From positions 1,364,001 to 1,428,000 of the forward strand of contig NZ_JACSMD010000001.1 of NCBI RefSeq assembly GCF_018618475.1: 64,000 nucleotides of DNA, written 5' to 3'. A program made the translations under genes and the position numbers. Below are positions 16,390 through 26,600 of the stretch, piece by piece. Position 1 is the first letter of the stretch; every line of letters begins with the position of its first letter. The DNA is from Exiguobacterium sp. s122. GTDB taxonomy: Bacteria; Bacillota; Bacilli; Exiguobacteriales; Exiguobacteriaceae. The notes below the pieces were generated by a model. It was not told where the DNA came from and did no database searches. It saw only the letters and a list, made by a program, of their open reading frames with translations.

Positions 16390-18981
16390 TTATACGCCTT
16401 CGTACGCTGCGTACATGATTTCTTTCAATTCTTCGACGAGCGGCATTTTCGGGTTTGCCGTCGTACATTGGTCTTCGAACGCGTCGACTGCCATCTTGTC
16501 GACTTTCGCGTCGAGGTCCGCTTTCTTGATGCCTTGTGCTTTGAACGAGAGCTTGATGTTTAAGCGCTGACCGAGCTCGATGACGGCTTGGATGAGTGAC
16601 TCGACACCTTCTTCCGTCGTACTTGCTGGAAGTCCGAGGTAGCGTGCGATTTCTGCGTAACGCTCGTCGGCGATGAACGACTCATATTTCGGGAACGCCG
16701 CGAGTTTCGATGGGCGTGTCGCGTTGTAGCGGATGACGTGCGGCATGAGAATCGCGTTCGTCCGTCCGTGTGGGACGTGGAACTCGCCACCGATTTTGTG
16801 TGCGATCGAGTGGTTAATACCGAGGAACGCGTTCGCGAACGCCATACCTGCCATTGTCGATGCGTTGTGGACTTTCTGACGGGCTTCGGCGTCACTACCG
16901 TTCTCATACGCTTTCGGGAGGTAGTCGAAGATCATCTTCATCGAACGGAGTGCAAGTCCATCCGTATAGTCGTTCGCCATGACCGAGACGTACGCTTCGA
17001 TGGCGTGCGTTAACACGTCCATTCCTGTATCGGCCGTGATCGATGCTGGGACTGTCATGACGAACTCAGGGTCGACGATGGCGACGTCCGGTGTGATTGC
17101 GTAGTCGGCAATCGGATACTTCACGTTTTTCTTCTTATCTGTAATGACTGTGAACGGTGTGACTTCAGAACCTGTACCCGATGTTGTCGGAATGGCGACG
17201 AACATCGACTTGTTGCCGAGTGTCGGGAACTTGTACGTCCGCTTGCGAATATCCATGAATTTTTGGCGAAGGTTCGAGAACTTCTCTTCTGGGCGTTCGT
17301 AGAAGAGCCACATGCCCTTCGCGGCATCCATCGGTGAACCGCCACCGAGTGCGATAATCATGTCCGGTTGGAAGTGGCGCATCGCTTCGGCACCACGCAT
17401 GACCGTTTCAACGGATGGATCTGGCTCGACTTGGTCGAAGATGCGGTACTCGACGCCAGCCGGCAAGTTTTTGATGACTTTATCGGCAAAACCGAGTTTG
17501 ACCATCATTTCATCCGTGACGATCATCGCCCGTTTCTTCGATGTGAGCGATTGAAGATACTGGACCGAGTTTTTCTCGAAGTAAATCTTTTCAGGGACTT
17601 TAAACCATTGCATGTTCACGCGACGTCTCGCCACCTTTTTCACGTTGAGTAGATGTTTCGCCGTCACGTTCTCTGAGACGGAGTTTTTACCGTATGACCC
17701 ACAACCGAGCGTGAGCGACGGTGTCATTTCGTTATAGAGGTCACCGATTCCACCGTGTGCCGTTGGCGAGTTGACGATGATGCGGCAAGCTTTCATCCGG
17801 AGACCGAACGCGAGGATCGCGTCGTCATCTGTCGAGTGGATCGCTGCCGTATGACCGAGACCGCCGATTTCAAGCATCTTCTCGGCGATGGCAAACCCTT
17901 CTTCACGCGATTGGACTTTATACGCACCGAGCACCGGGCTTAATTTTTCGTGTGAGAGAAGTTCAGTCGCACCGACCGTCTCGAGTTCGGCAATCAAGAT
18001 TTTCGTGTCGGCTGGAACGCTTAGTCCAGCTTTCTCAGCGATCCAAGCTGCTGGCTTCCCGACGATTTCCGGGTTGACCGCACATGAGTCCGTTTTGATG
18101 ACGAGTGTCTCGAGTTTTGCCTTCTCTTCTGGTGAGCAGAAGTAGCACCCGAGGGCCGTCATTTCTGCTTTCACTTCTTCGTATACTTCTTGGTCGACGA
18201 TAATCGCTTGTTCAGACGCACAGATCATACCGTTATCAAACGTTTTCGATAAGATGACGTCCGAGATGGCACGTTTCACTTTCGCTGTCTTGTCGATGTA
18301 GGCCGGTACGTTACCTGGTCCGACACCGAGGGCCGGTTTACCTGTCGAATACGCCGATTTCACCATTGCCGCTCCGCCTGTAGCAAGGACCATGGCGACG
18401 CCCGGGTGGTTCATGAGCGCTTTCGTCGCGTCGAGTGACGGCTTTTCAACCCATTGAATCAAGTGTTCTGGCGCGCCCGCTGCGATGGCTGCGTCGCGAA
18501 GGATCCGGGCCGCTTCGCTTGAACAACGTTGCGCCGACGGATGGAATCCAAAGATGATCGGGTTACGCGTCTTGATAGCGATGATTGCTTTGAACATCGT
18601 CGTCGATGTCGGGTTTGTCACCGGTGTGACCCCAGCGACGACACCGACCGGCTCGGCGATGTAGGTGATGCCATTTTGTTCGTCGTCTTCAATGACGCCG
18701 ACCGTTTTCTCGCCACGGAGCGAGTTATAAATATATTCTGTCGCGAAGATGTTTTTGATCATCTTGTCTTCAAATACACCACGACCTGTTTCTTCATATG
18801 CATGTTTTGCGAGCGCGACGTGCTGTTCGAGTCCGGCGAGCGCCATCGCTTGAACGATTGTGTCGATTTTCTCTTGATCGAACGTCATCAACGTGTCGAG
18901 CGCTTTATGGGCTTGCGTGACGAGCGTGTCGACCATCTGTTCTGCTGACGTTTCTACTGCTGCTTTCTCTTTAACTGCCAT
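16390..18981 (-). CDS. adhE: Bifunctional acetaldehyde-CoA/alcohol dehydrogenase
   Basis: Fermentative enzyme of 863 aa that reduces acetyl-CoA to acetaldehyde and then ethanol, recycling two NADH. The N-terminal aldehyde dehydrogenase half (about residues 1-440) has the catalytic Cys in FDNGMICASEQ. The C-terminal Fe-dependent alcohol dehydrogenase half has GGGSPMDAAK for NAD and the iron-binding His motif HSIAHKIGGEFHVPHGRTNA. A GGAGG site precedes the ATG. The upstream region carries a Rex-like box and cre boxes, fitting control by NADH/NAD ratio and carbon supply. Confidence 0.97.
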   Translation of the reverse strand: MAVKEKAAVETSAEQMVDTLVTQAHKALDTLMTFDQEKIDTIVQAMALAGLEQHVALAKHAYEETGRGVFEDKMIKNIFATEYIYNSLRGEKTVGVIEDDEQNGITYIAEPVGVVAGVTPVTNPTSTTMFKAIIAIKTRNPIIFGFHPSAQRCSSEAARILRDAAIAAGAPEHLIQWVEKPSLDATKALMNHPGVAMVLATGGAAMVKSAYSTGKPALGVGPGNVPAYIDKTAKVKRAISDVILSKTFDNGMICASEQAIIVDQEVYEEVKAEMTALGCYFCSPEEKAKLETLVIKTDSCAVNPEIVGKPAAWIAEKAGLSVPADTKILIAELETVGATELLSHEKLSPVLGAYKVQSREEGFAIAEKMLEIGGLGHTAAIHSTDDDAILAFGLRMKACRIIVNSPTAHGGIGDLYNEMTPSLTLGCGSYGKNSVSENVTAKHLLNVKKVARRRVNMQWFKVPEKIYFEKNSVQYLQSLTSKKRAMIVTDEMMVKLGFADKVIKNLPAGVEYRIFDQVEPDPSVETVMRGAEAMRHFQPDMIIALGGGSPMDAAKGMWLFYERPEEKFSNLRQKFMDIRKRTYKFPTLGNKSMFVAIPTTSGTGSEVTPFTVITDKKKNVKYPIADYAITPDVAIVDPEFVMTVPASITADTGMDVLTHAIEAYVSVMANDYTDGLALRSMKMIFDYLPKAYENGSDAEARQKVHNASTMAGMAFANAFLGINHSIAHKIGGEFHVPHGRTNAILMPHVIRYNATRPSKLAAFPKYESFIADERYAEIARYLGLPASTTEEGVESLIQAVIELGQRLNIKLSFKAQGIKKADLDAKVDKMAVDAFEDQCTTANPKMPLVEELKEIMYAAYEGV

Positions 18982-19121
18982 GTTAGGTTCCTCCTCATGA
19001 ATGAGAGCTGATAAGTTAGACTAGATGGAGAGCACGAGACAATCAAGTAGTTCGAGAAGAGTTTGTGCTTTCCTTCACATTCATAGAATACACCCTTTTC
19101 TCGTTTTTGTGCGTGACAACA

Positions 19122-19139
19122 ATGTGAACTATTTCACAA
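19122..19139 (-). promoter_or_regulatory. Rex operator upstream of adhE
   Basis: ATGTGAACTATTTCACAA matches the Rex consensus TTGTGAAnnnnTTCACAA at 12 of 14 specified positions. A possible -10 (TATAAA on the minus strand, 19145-19150) lies immediately upstream, placing the box over the transcription start, where the NADH-sensing repressor Rex would block adhE when NADH is low. Confidence 0.75.
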
Positions 19140-19195
19140 GATTTTTTATAAGAATGAGGATAGCCCTTGCATTTTATGTGCTAGATTCGTAAAAT

Positions 19196-19209
19196 CGAAT
19201 GCGTTTTCA
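19196..19209 (-). promoter_or_regulatory. cre (CcpA) box upstream of adhE
   Basis: Minus-strand TGAAAACGCATTCG resembles the cre consensus TGWAARCGYTWNCW at all but two or so positions. If the -10 noted above is right it lies about 65 bases upstream of the adhE start site, a position where CcpA can activate rather than repress. Confidence 0.5.
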
Positions 19210-19231
19210 TGAAAGATATAACTGAACTTCA

Positions 19232-19245
19232 TGTAAACGCTTTCA
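19232..19245 (+). promoter_or_regulatory. cre (CcpA) box between adhE and the marR gene
   Basis: TGTAAACGCTTTCA matches every specified position of the cre consensus. It lies in the 388-base divergent region 18982-19369, which otherwise holds the Rex box, a second cre and promoter-like AT-rich DNA. Either gene could be its target. Confidence 0.7.
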
Positions 19246-19369
19246 TGAATTAAGGCGTCTAGATGACGAAGTCGGTGTGTAATTCCTCACATGTCGCGGA
19301 TTGGTCGTCCAAGCCGTCCCCACTCGTGTATAATGGAATGTAGAACCTGATTAGGAAGTGAATAGACCT

Positions 19370-19816
19370 ATGCCTAGACAAGATGCAGCCGATCAGTTCG
19401 TTAAACTGATCCCATTGATTCGTAGAAAATTGCTTCGCCGCTCCGATTTGCCCCAAATCCCGAACTTGAACTTCTCTCACTTCCATCTTCTTATGTTGAT
19501 TGAAGATGAGGGTGCCGTGACGAACGGCCACATTAGCGAGACGTTGTCGATCGCTCCGCCGAACGTGACGCCGCTCATCACGAAACTTGTCGATGAAGGC
19601 TATATCACGCGCGTGCCAGACGAGCGCGACCGCCGCGTCATCTGGAATCAATTGACCGACAAGGGCGAACAGGTCCTCCGTGAACGACGGGATTCGTTCC
19701 GCCGCCTGTTCGAAGATCGTCTCGCCTTTTTAAACGATGACGAGACGGAACGATTGATTGATAGTTTGAAGACACTGACGGAAATCGTCGAGAAGATGGA
19801 CAAGAGCGAGGGATGA
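19370..19816 (+). CDS. MarR family transcriptional regulator
   Basis: 148-aa dimeric winged-helix DNA-binding protein. The wHTH is clear: TNGHISETLSIAPPNVTPLI then KLVDEGYITRVPDERDRRVI (the wing with DxRDRR). The ATG at 19370 is preferred over the GTG at 19358 because AGGAAG lies 11 bases upstream of it but abuts the GTG. A TATAAT is seen at 19329-19334. It is divergent from adhE and could regulate it or itself; the ligand is unknown. Confidence 0.9.
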   Translation: MPRQDAADQFVKLIPLIRRKLLRRSDLPQIPNLNFSHFHLLMLIEDEGAVTNGHISETLSIAPPNVTPLITKLVDEGYITRVPDERDRRVIWNQLTDKGEQVLRERRDSFRRLFEDRLAFLNDDETERLIDSLKTLTEIVEKMDKSEG

Positions 19817-19895
19817 TTTTTGCTCGTCAACGTCCCAATCTTCTTATATAATCGACAGTGAATCTATCGAACTATGGAAAGAGAGATGACATGTA

Positions 19896-20606
19896 ATGGG
19901 TCGTAAATGGAACAACATTAAAGAAAAGAAGGCGTCAAAAGACGCCAACACGAGCCGGATTTATGCGAAGTTCGGTCGGGAGATTTATATCGTCGCCCGC
20001 CAAGGTGAGCCAGACCCTGAACTGAACCAAGCGCTCAAGTTCGTCGTCGAGCGTGCGAAGACGTACAACGTCCCGAAAGCGATCATCGATCGTGCCATCG
20101 ACAAGGCAAAAGGCGGCGACGAAGAGAACTTTGACGAGTTGCGCTATGAAGGATTCGGTCCGAACGGGTCGATGGTGATCGTCGACACGCTCACGAACAA
20201 CGTCAACCGGACGGCGTCTGAAGTCCGTGCCGCGTTCGGGAAGAACGGCGGCAACATGGGCGTGAGCGGTTCGGTCGCCTACATGTTCGACGCCACGGCC
20301 GTCATCGGCGTCTCCGGTATGAGTTCGGATGAAGTGCTCGAACTGATGATGGAGCATGACCTTGACGTACGCGATATTCTTGAAGAAGATGACACGGTGA
20401 TCGTCTATGCCGAGCCGGAGGCGTTCCATGCTGTACAAACCGCATTCAAATCGTCCGGCATCGAATCGTTCGAAATCGCCGAGTTGACAATGCTTCCTCA
20501 AAACGAGATCAGCCTCGATGATGCTTCAAAAGAACAGTTCGAGAAGCTAATCGATGTACTCGAAGACCTTGAAGATGTGCGTCAGGTATACCATAACGTC
20601 GAATGA
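19896..20606 (+). CDS. YebC/PmpR/TACO1 family protein
   Basis: 236-aa soluble protein of three domains. Family markers are the start [20 protein letters not shown], the acidic [13 protein letters not shown] and [19 protein letters not shown]. The N-terminal [13 protein letters not shown] form is that of the YeeN/YebC2 branch rather than the GHSKWxNIKHRK form of classical YebC. The family was long called transcription factors; the TACO1/YebC2 members help ribosomes through difficult (for example proline-rich) stretches. Monocistronic, with its own terminator. Confidence 0.92.
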   Translation: MGRKWNNIKEKKASKDANTSRIYAKFGREIYIVARQGEPDPELNQALKFVVERAKTYNVPKAIIDRAIDKAKGGDEENFDELRYEGFGPNGSMVIVDTLTNNVNRTASEVRAAFGKNGGNMGVSGSVAYMFDATAVIGVSGMSSDEVLELMMEHDLDVRDILEEDDTVIVYAEPEAFHAVQTAFKSSGIESFEIAELTMLPQNEISLDDASKEQFEKLIDVLEDLEDVRQVYHNVE

Positions 20607-20614
20607 TGACGAGC

Positions 20615-20647
20615 AAGCGATAACTTTTCGGAGTTATCGCTTTTTTT
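20615..20647 (+). terminator. Terminator of the YebC-family gene
   Basis: AAGCGATAAC (20615-20624) pairs with GTTATCGCTT (20633-20642), followed by a run of T to 20647. Confidence 0.92.
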
Positions 20648-20658
20648 CAACACTTGAA

Positions 20659-20717
20659 TTGACAAGCCCTATTTCATATGTTAAATTTCAAAAGTCTTTA
20701 TCATATTAAAGTGATAA
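20659..20717 (+). promoter_or_regulatory. Promoter and inverted repeat before the YuiF-like gene
   Basis: TTGACA (20659-20664) followed after 17 bases by TAAATT (20682-20687) is a likely promoter. TTATCA (20698-20703) and TGATAA (20712-20717) form a palindrome around the expected start site, a good place for a repressor. The cognate regulator is unknown. Confidence 0.45.
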
Positions 20718-20753
20718 TAAGAGAAAGAGTTTTTGAGAAAGGTGTTGTCTGTT

Positions 20754-22073
20754 ATGAACGCAGTCTTATTAGCTGTCATCGTCTTATTCGCACTCGCCAT
20801 CAGTCGCGTGCACATTGTCTTATCCCTTATTCTAGCCGCCATCATCGGTGGTCTCGTCGGAGGACTCGGCTTCAACGACACGCTCACCGCATTTAGCGAC
20901 GGGCTCGGAGGCGGTGCATCGATCGCGCTTAGCTACGCGCTCCTCGGAGCGTTCGCCGTCGGTCTATCAAAGACCGGCCTACCGGACGTCTTGGCCGAAC
21001 GATTGATCGCGATGTCTGGTCGTGACGTCACTGGAAAGAACGTCTTATTCGTCAAGGCGCTTTTGCTGTCGCTCCTGCTTTTACTTGCGATCAGCTCACA
21101 AAACGTCTTGCCGATTCACATCGCATTCATTCCAATCGTCGTACCGCCGTTACTCGTCTTGTTCAACGAGTTGAAACTCGACCGTCGACTCGTGGCGACG
21201 ATTCTCACATTCGGTCTCGTCACGCCGTATATGCTCTTGCCTGTCGGTTTCGGTGGCATCTACTTGAATGAAATCTTGTTACCGAACGTCGAGACGAACG
21301 GTATGACCGTCGGAGACGTCAACATCGTTGGCATCATGGCCATTCCAGCACTCGGGATGGTATTCGGTCTGATTGCGGCCTTTATCCACTATCGGAAGCC
21401 GCGCGACTATGAGACGATTTCACTCGGACCGAAAGATTATGAGTTACGTCAATTGAGCCCGGTGAAGATCGGATTGACACTCGCTGTCGTCCTCGTCGTC
21501 CTCGTCGTCCAGCTGCAGACCGACTCGATGATCGCCTCGGCCGTTACCGGTCTCGTGCTCTTGAGTGTGCTCCGCTTGATCCCATGGTCTGAAGCCGATG
21601 ACATCTTCACGAGCGGGATGCGCATGATGGCGTTCATCGGTTTCGTTATGATCGCAGCGAGCGGCTTCGCGGCCGTCATTCGTGAGACGGGCGCCATCGA
21701 GCCGCTCGTGAACGGCGCATCTGGACTCATGGGCGATTCGCAGTTTCTCGCCGCACTCGTCATGTTGCTCGTCGGTCTCGTGATCACACTCGGAATCGGC
21801 TCGAGTTTCTCCACGATTCCAATCATCGCCGCTATCTTCGTTCCACTGTGCATCCAATACGGCTTCTCGGTCGAAGCGACAATCGCCATCATCGGGACAG
21901 CCGGTGCACTCGGTGACGCTGGTAGTCCTGCGAGCGACTCGACACTCGGCCCGACGAGCGGATTGAACGCCGACGGTCAGCACGATCACCTTCGTGAGAC
22001 GGTATGGCCGACGTTCTTACACTACAACATCCCGCTCATCGTCTTCGGACTCATCGCGGCGATGGTGTTGTAA
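20754..22073 (+). CDS. YuiF-like / Na+:H+ antiporter-family transporter
   Basis: 439-aa polytopic membrane protein with about twelve TM helices in the ion transporter superfamily. It has an NhaC-like N-terminus (LILAAIIGGLVGGLGFNDT), GLSKTGLPDVLAERL, and GDAGSPASDSTLGPTSGLNA near the C-terminus, the pattern of B. subtilis YuiF, annotated as antiporter or amino-acid transporter. The ATG at 20754 follows GAAAGGTG; an in-frame TTG 21 bases upstream overlaps that site. Substrate uncertain. Confidence 0.8.
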   Translation: MNAVLLAVIVLFALAISRVHIVLSLILAAIIGGLVGGLGFNDTLTAFSDGLGGGASIALSYALLGAFAVGLSKTGLPDVLAERLIAMSGRDVTGKNVLFVKALLLSLLLLLAISSQNVLPIHIAFIPIVVPPLLVLFNELKLDRRLVATILTFGLVTPYMLLPVGFGGIYLNEILLPNVETNGMTVGDVNIVGIMAIPALGMVFGLIAAFIHYRKPRDYETISLGPKDYELRQLSPVKIGLTLAVVLVVLVVQLQTDSMIASAVTGLVLLSVLRLIPWSEADDIFTSGMRMMAFIGFVMIAASGFAAVIRETGAIEPLVNGASGLMGDSQFLAALVMLLVGLVITLGIGSSFSTIPIIAAIFVPLCIQYGFSVEATIAIIGTAGALGDAGSPASDSTLGPTSGLNADGQHDHLRETVWPTFLHYNIPLIVFGLIAAMVL

Positions 22074-22166
22074 TCACTTCCGATTGCGCCGTGCGTAAAT
22101 CGTCCCGAGTAAGACGAGCACGAGCAAAAACCAAAATCCTGTATACATGAGGATCTCTGTAATCAT
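22074..22166 (-). CDS. Putative 30-residue single-TM protein
   Basis: Reads MITEILMYTGFWFLLVLVLL then GTIYARRNRK: one hydrophobic helix followed by a positively charged tail, a classic inner-membrane microprotein. AGGAGGAAAACG before the ATG is an excellent ribosome site. It is convergent with the YuiF-like gene (its stop adjoins that gene's stop) and lies past the gltD terminator on the same strand, so it could be expressed by readthrough. No family recognised. Confidence 0.6.
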   Translation of the reverse strand: MITEILMYTGFWFLLVLVLLGTIYARRNRK

Positions 22167-22190
22167 CGTTTTCCTCCTGTGCAAAAAGAT

Positions 22191-22217
22191 AAGGAGCGAC
22201 GCTTAGCGTCGCTCCTT
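22191..22217 (-). terminator. Terminator of gltBD
   Basis: A 12-bp stem (22191-22202 with 22206-22217) with a 3-base loop directly after the gltD stop codon; ATCTTTTT follows on the minus strand. Confidence 0.88.
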
Positions 22218-22218
22218 A

Positions 22219-23670
22219 TTATGATGAAGTTTTTAACTCCGTTTGACAAGTTTCCAAGTAGGCGTCGACTTTTTCTGCCACTTCACGCCCTTCACGGATC
22301 GCCCACACAATCAAACTTTGACCACGTCGGGCGTCACCGGCGACGAATACGCCGTCTTCGTCCGTCACGTAATCACGTTTTGACTCGACCCCAAGTTTTC
22401 TCAATTCCGGCTCTGGTCGTTCGAAGCCGATGGCGACGAGGACGAGATCGGCCGGATACGTCTTTTCAGACCCTTCGACGACGAAGAACGTGGCGTGACC
22501 GTCGGGTTTGATGATTTTCTCCATGCGTTCCGTCTCGATCCCGACGACCCGGTCACCTTCGGTCACGATTTGATTCGAACGAATCAAATACGTACGCGGG
22601 TCCGTCTCGTATTGTCCGATTGCCTCGGCGTACGCATAATCAGTCGAAAGGGTATCCGGCTGGAGCGGCCATGGCCGTTCTGGCGCCCGGTAGAGCCCTT
22701 TCTCCGGGTGTTTCCCGAACTGCGTGACCGAGGCAGCCCCTTGACGAATGGCCGTCGCGACGCAGTCCGCTCCCGTGTCACCGCCTCCGATGACGATGAC
22801 ATGCTTCCCGTTCGCGTCATGGCGGGGGTCCAAGTCTTTTCCGTTCAACTGTTTCGTCGAAGCGGTCAAATAGTCCATCGCCATTTCGATTCCTGAAGCA
22901 TCATCCCCGTCGATGCCGAGCGTTCGTTGCTTTTGGGCACCGGTTGCTAAGATGACGGCGTCATACTCGCCTCGGAGAGCCTCGACCGTCACGTCCTTCC
23001 CGACAGTCACGCCTGTCTTAAATCGAATCCCTTCCGCCTCAAGCAAGTCGACGCGGCGCCGGACGACACCTTTGTCGAGCTTCATGTTTGGGATGCCATA
23101 GTACAAGAGACCCCCAATTTGATCGGACTTCTCGAGTACAGTGACCGTGTGGCCGAGCTGATTCAACTGGTCGGCCGCAGCGAGACCGGCCGGACCGCTC
23201 CCGATGATAGCGACGTGATACCCGGTACGCACATGCACGTGACGAGGTTTGACCCATCCTTGTTCGAACGCCCGGTCGATAATCGTCCGTTCGATTGACT
23301 TGATTGCCACCGGGTCTTCACTGATGCCTAGCGTACACGACCCTTCACAAGGCGCTGGACAAACCCGACCCGTAAATTCCGGGAAGTTGTTCGTTTCCAT
23401 CAAACGCTCGTAAGCACGGAAGAAATCCTGATTGCTCACGAGTCGGTTCCATTCCGGAATCAAGTTGTGAATCGGGCAACCGATCGTCTCTTGCCCAATC
23501 ATATCGCCGACATGACAAAACGGTGTGCCGCAGTCCATACACCGCTCGGCTTGTTTGACGATGGGACCATCCTCCATCCGTGACGCATATTCTCCATAAT
23601 CGTGAATCCGCTCCGTTACACCCCGTTCTGGGAGTGACTCACGCGGAATGCTTAAAAAGTTGTGTCTCAT
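22219..23670 (-). CDS. gltD: Glutamate synthase (NADPH) small subunit
   Basis: 483-aa flavoprotein that passes electrons from NADPH to the large subunit. The N-terminal iron-sulfur region (about residues 35-115) has AERCMDCGTPFCH and IGCPIHNLIPEWN; the FAD site is IIGSGPAGLAAA and the NADPH site VIGGGDTGADC; VFVAGDARRGQSLIVWAI is the C-terminal flavoenzyme motif. It overlaps gltB by 4 bases. Together they convert 2-oxoglutarate and glutamine to two glutamate, the main ammonium-assimilation route. Confidence 0.97.
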   Translation of the reverse strand: MRHNFLSIPRESLPERGVTERIHDYGEYASRMEDGPIVKQAERCMDCGTPFCHVGDMIGQETIGCPIHNLIPEWNRLVSNQDFFRAYERLMETNNFPEFTGRVCPAPCEGSCTLGISEDPVAIKSIERTIIDRAFEQGWVKPRHVHVRTGYHVAIIGSGPAGLAAADQLNQLGHTVTVLEKSDQIGGLLYYGIPNMKLDKGVVRRRVDLLEAEGIRFKTGVTVGKDVTVEALRGEYDAVILATGAQKQRTLGIDGDDASGIEMAMDYLTASTKQLNGKDLDPRHDANGKHVIVIGGGDTGADCVATAIRQGAASVTQFGKHPEKGLYRAPERPWPLQPDTLSTDYAYAEAIGQYETDPRTYLIRSNQIVTEGDRVVGIETERMEKIIKPDGHATFFVVEGSEKTYPADLVLVAIGFERPEPELRKLGVESKRDYVTDEDGVFVAGDARRGQSLIVWAIREGREVAEKVDAYLETCQTELKTSS

Positions 23671-26600
23671 ACTCCCCCTCCTTCTGTGACGACTCGAAAC
23701 AGTTCAAGCGCCCGGTCGGCCTCGCTCAATTCAGGTCGCGTTGCTTCGAGCTGACGCATCACGTCAAGGACGTTCGCATAATCTCTCGGCACGACTTTGA
23801 CGAAACGACTCAGCTCGTTTTCAAACGAATCAAGAATCAAGCGCGCCTTGACGCTGTCGGTGTGGAACTGATGCAACTCGAGCAGTGAATAGATTTCTTC
23901 CGCATCTTTATCCGTCAACGCGTCGACCGCCACGAGTTCAGGATTGACAAGTTTGTCGTAATCTTGATCGCCATATAAATAGGCGACCCCACCCGACATG
24001 CCGGCCCCGAAGTTCCGTCCGACCTGACCGAGGACGACGACCGTCCCACCAGTCATGTATTCACAACCGTGGTCGCCGACTCCTTCCGTGACCGCGACGG
24101 CACCAGAGTTTCGAACGGCGAAGCGTTCACCGGCATGACCGTTAAAGAACGCCATCCCACTCGTGGCCCCGTACAGGCAAACGTTTCCAGCGATGATTTG
24201 TTCACTCTCGTCAAACGGGGCATGCTTCTCGGCGATGAGGGCGAGTTTCCCACCGCTCAACCCTTTGCCGACGTAGTCGTTCGCATCACCGATGACCGAA
24301 ATGGTAATACCTTTTGGTAAGAATGCACCGAGACTTTGGCCGGCCGATCCGCTCAAGCGAATCGAAATCGTGTCTTCGGCCAGTCCGACGTTTCCGTGCA
24401 CCCGGGTCAACTCTGAACCGAGCATCGTTCCGACGGCTCGGTCCGTGTTTCGAATCCGACCGACGAAGAACGTCGGTTGTGCCGATTTGATGGAACGCGA
24501 CACGGCTGGCATCAGTTTCCGGTGGTCATACGACTTGAACGCAGGATGTGGCAGCTCTTCTTTCTCAGGGAGCGGTGTCGGCATGGCGATCATCGGGTGT
24601 AAGTCGAGCGAGGACGCTTTCGGATGCGTTTGTTTCCAATCGCTTTCTTCGAGTAAATCCGTCCGCCCGATGATTTCGTCGAGCGTGCGCGCACCGAGTG
24701 ACGCCAATATCTCGCGAACGTCCTCGGCGAGGAACGTCATCAAATTGACGACATGTTCCGGTTTCCCCATAAACTTCGCACGGAGCGCCGGGTCTTGCGT
24801 CGCGACACCGACCGGACACGTGTCCAAGTGACAAGCACGCATCATGATGCAACCGAGGACGACGAGCGGTGCCGTCGCGAACGCATACTCCTCTGCGCCA
24901 AAGATGGCAGCGAGGACGATATCGCGACCGGTCATGAGCTTTCCGTCCGTCTCAAGGGTGACGCGACCTCGTAGCCCGTTCAAGGCGAGGGTCTGGTGCG
25001 TCTCAAGGAGACCGAGCTCCCACGGGAGACCGGTATGTTTAATCGACGTCCGTGGCGAGGCACCCGTACCACCGTCGTAACCTGAAATGACGATCGTATC
25101 GGCGTTCGCCTTGGCGACACCGGCCGCAATTGTGCCGACCCCCGATTTTGAGACGAGCTTGACGCTAATCTTCGCGTTCGGGTTGACGTGCTTCAAGTCG
25201 AAGATGAGTTGCGCCAAATCTTCAATCGAGTAGATGTCATGGTGCGGAGGCGGTGAGATGAGGCCGACGCCAGGAACGGAGCCGCGGACCTCGGCCACCC
25301 ATGGATACACTTTGTTGCCCGGAAGTTGACCGCCTTCGCCGGGCTTGGCACCTTGAGCCATCTTGATTTGAATCTCGTCAGCGTGATAGAGGTATTCGGC
25401 GGTCACGCCGAAGCGCCCGCTCGCCACTTGCTTGATGCGGCTGACTCGTTCCGATCCATCCTCGTCAGGGACGAACCGGTTTCGGTCCTCGCCACCTTCA
25501 CCCGAGTTACTCTTCGCTCCGATTTGGTTCATCGCGATGGCGAGCGTTTCATGTGCCTCTTTCGACAAAGAACCGAACGACATCGCCCCGGTCTTGAACC
25601 GGCTGACAATCGAGGCGACCGATTCGACTTCCTCGAGCGGGACGGGTTGTCGCTCCGTGAAGCTGAACAACTGTCTCAAAAATTGCCCGGAAGACTCGTG
25701 AAGGCGAACGTATGCATCATAATAACGTCGTTCGTTTTCCCGGCAGGCTCGCTGCAACAAATGGATGGTTTTCGGGTTGAAGGCATGTTCTTCTCCGTCG
25801 GCGCGCCACTGGAAGTCAGCTCCTGCCTCGAGTGGGCGGTCGCGGTCATAGGCCAGCTCGTGTTGCGCCCGACCTTCAGCTTCGATTGCTTCAAACCCAA
25901 TCCCTGATAGTTGTGACGTCGTCCCTCGGAAATGTGTCGCGACGAGATCTCGGTCTAACCCGACTGCTTCAAAGATTTGAGCACCGCGATAACTTTGGAC
26001 GGTCGAGATTCCCATTTTCGACATGACTTTCACGATCCCGTCAACGGTCGCCGCTTGATAGCGTCGTACTGCCTCATCGAATGAAAAGCTCAGTTGGTTC
26101 AAATGAATCGCCTCTTCAATCGTTGCATAGGCGAGATACGGATACACCGCATCCGCACCGTAACCGATCAGTGCAGCCGCTTGATGGACTTCTCGCAGCT
26201 CACCGCTCTCGCTGACGAGACTACATGACGCCCGCAAGTTCGAGCGGATGAGGCGCTGGTGGACCGCACTAATGACGAGGAGCGCCGGCATCGGGATTCG
26301 TTCCGCGTTCGTTCCCCGGTCCGATAAGATGATGACTTCCGCCCCATCCCGAACTTCGGCCTCGACGCGCTCGAATAACGCTTCCAAAGACGCCTCTAAC
26401 CCCGTCGTGTACGTCGCATCGACGCGACTCACTTGGAGTTCGTTCTCGATGCCGACGAGGCGGGACCAATCCAAAATCGGATGCTCGAGCCAAACGCGAC
26501 GCGCATGGCCGCGACCCGTATGGACCGGATTCGACTGTGGTCCGAGCCACGTGAACGTCGCCGTCACGACTTTTTCCCGTAAGGCGTCAATCGGTGGGTT

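Noticed and set aside
19935-20501. 188-codon open frame antisense to the YebC-family gene
   Set aside because: His/Arg/Asp-rich translation typical of a complementary-strand shadow; the sense frame is a clear family member.
25326-25907. 193-codon open frame on the plus strand inside gltB
   Set aside because: It is antisense to strongly conserved gltB codons, has no ribosome site and no recognisable protein content.
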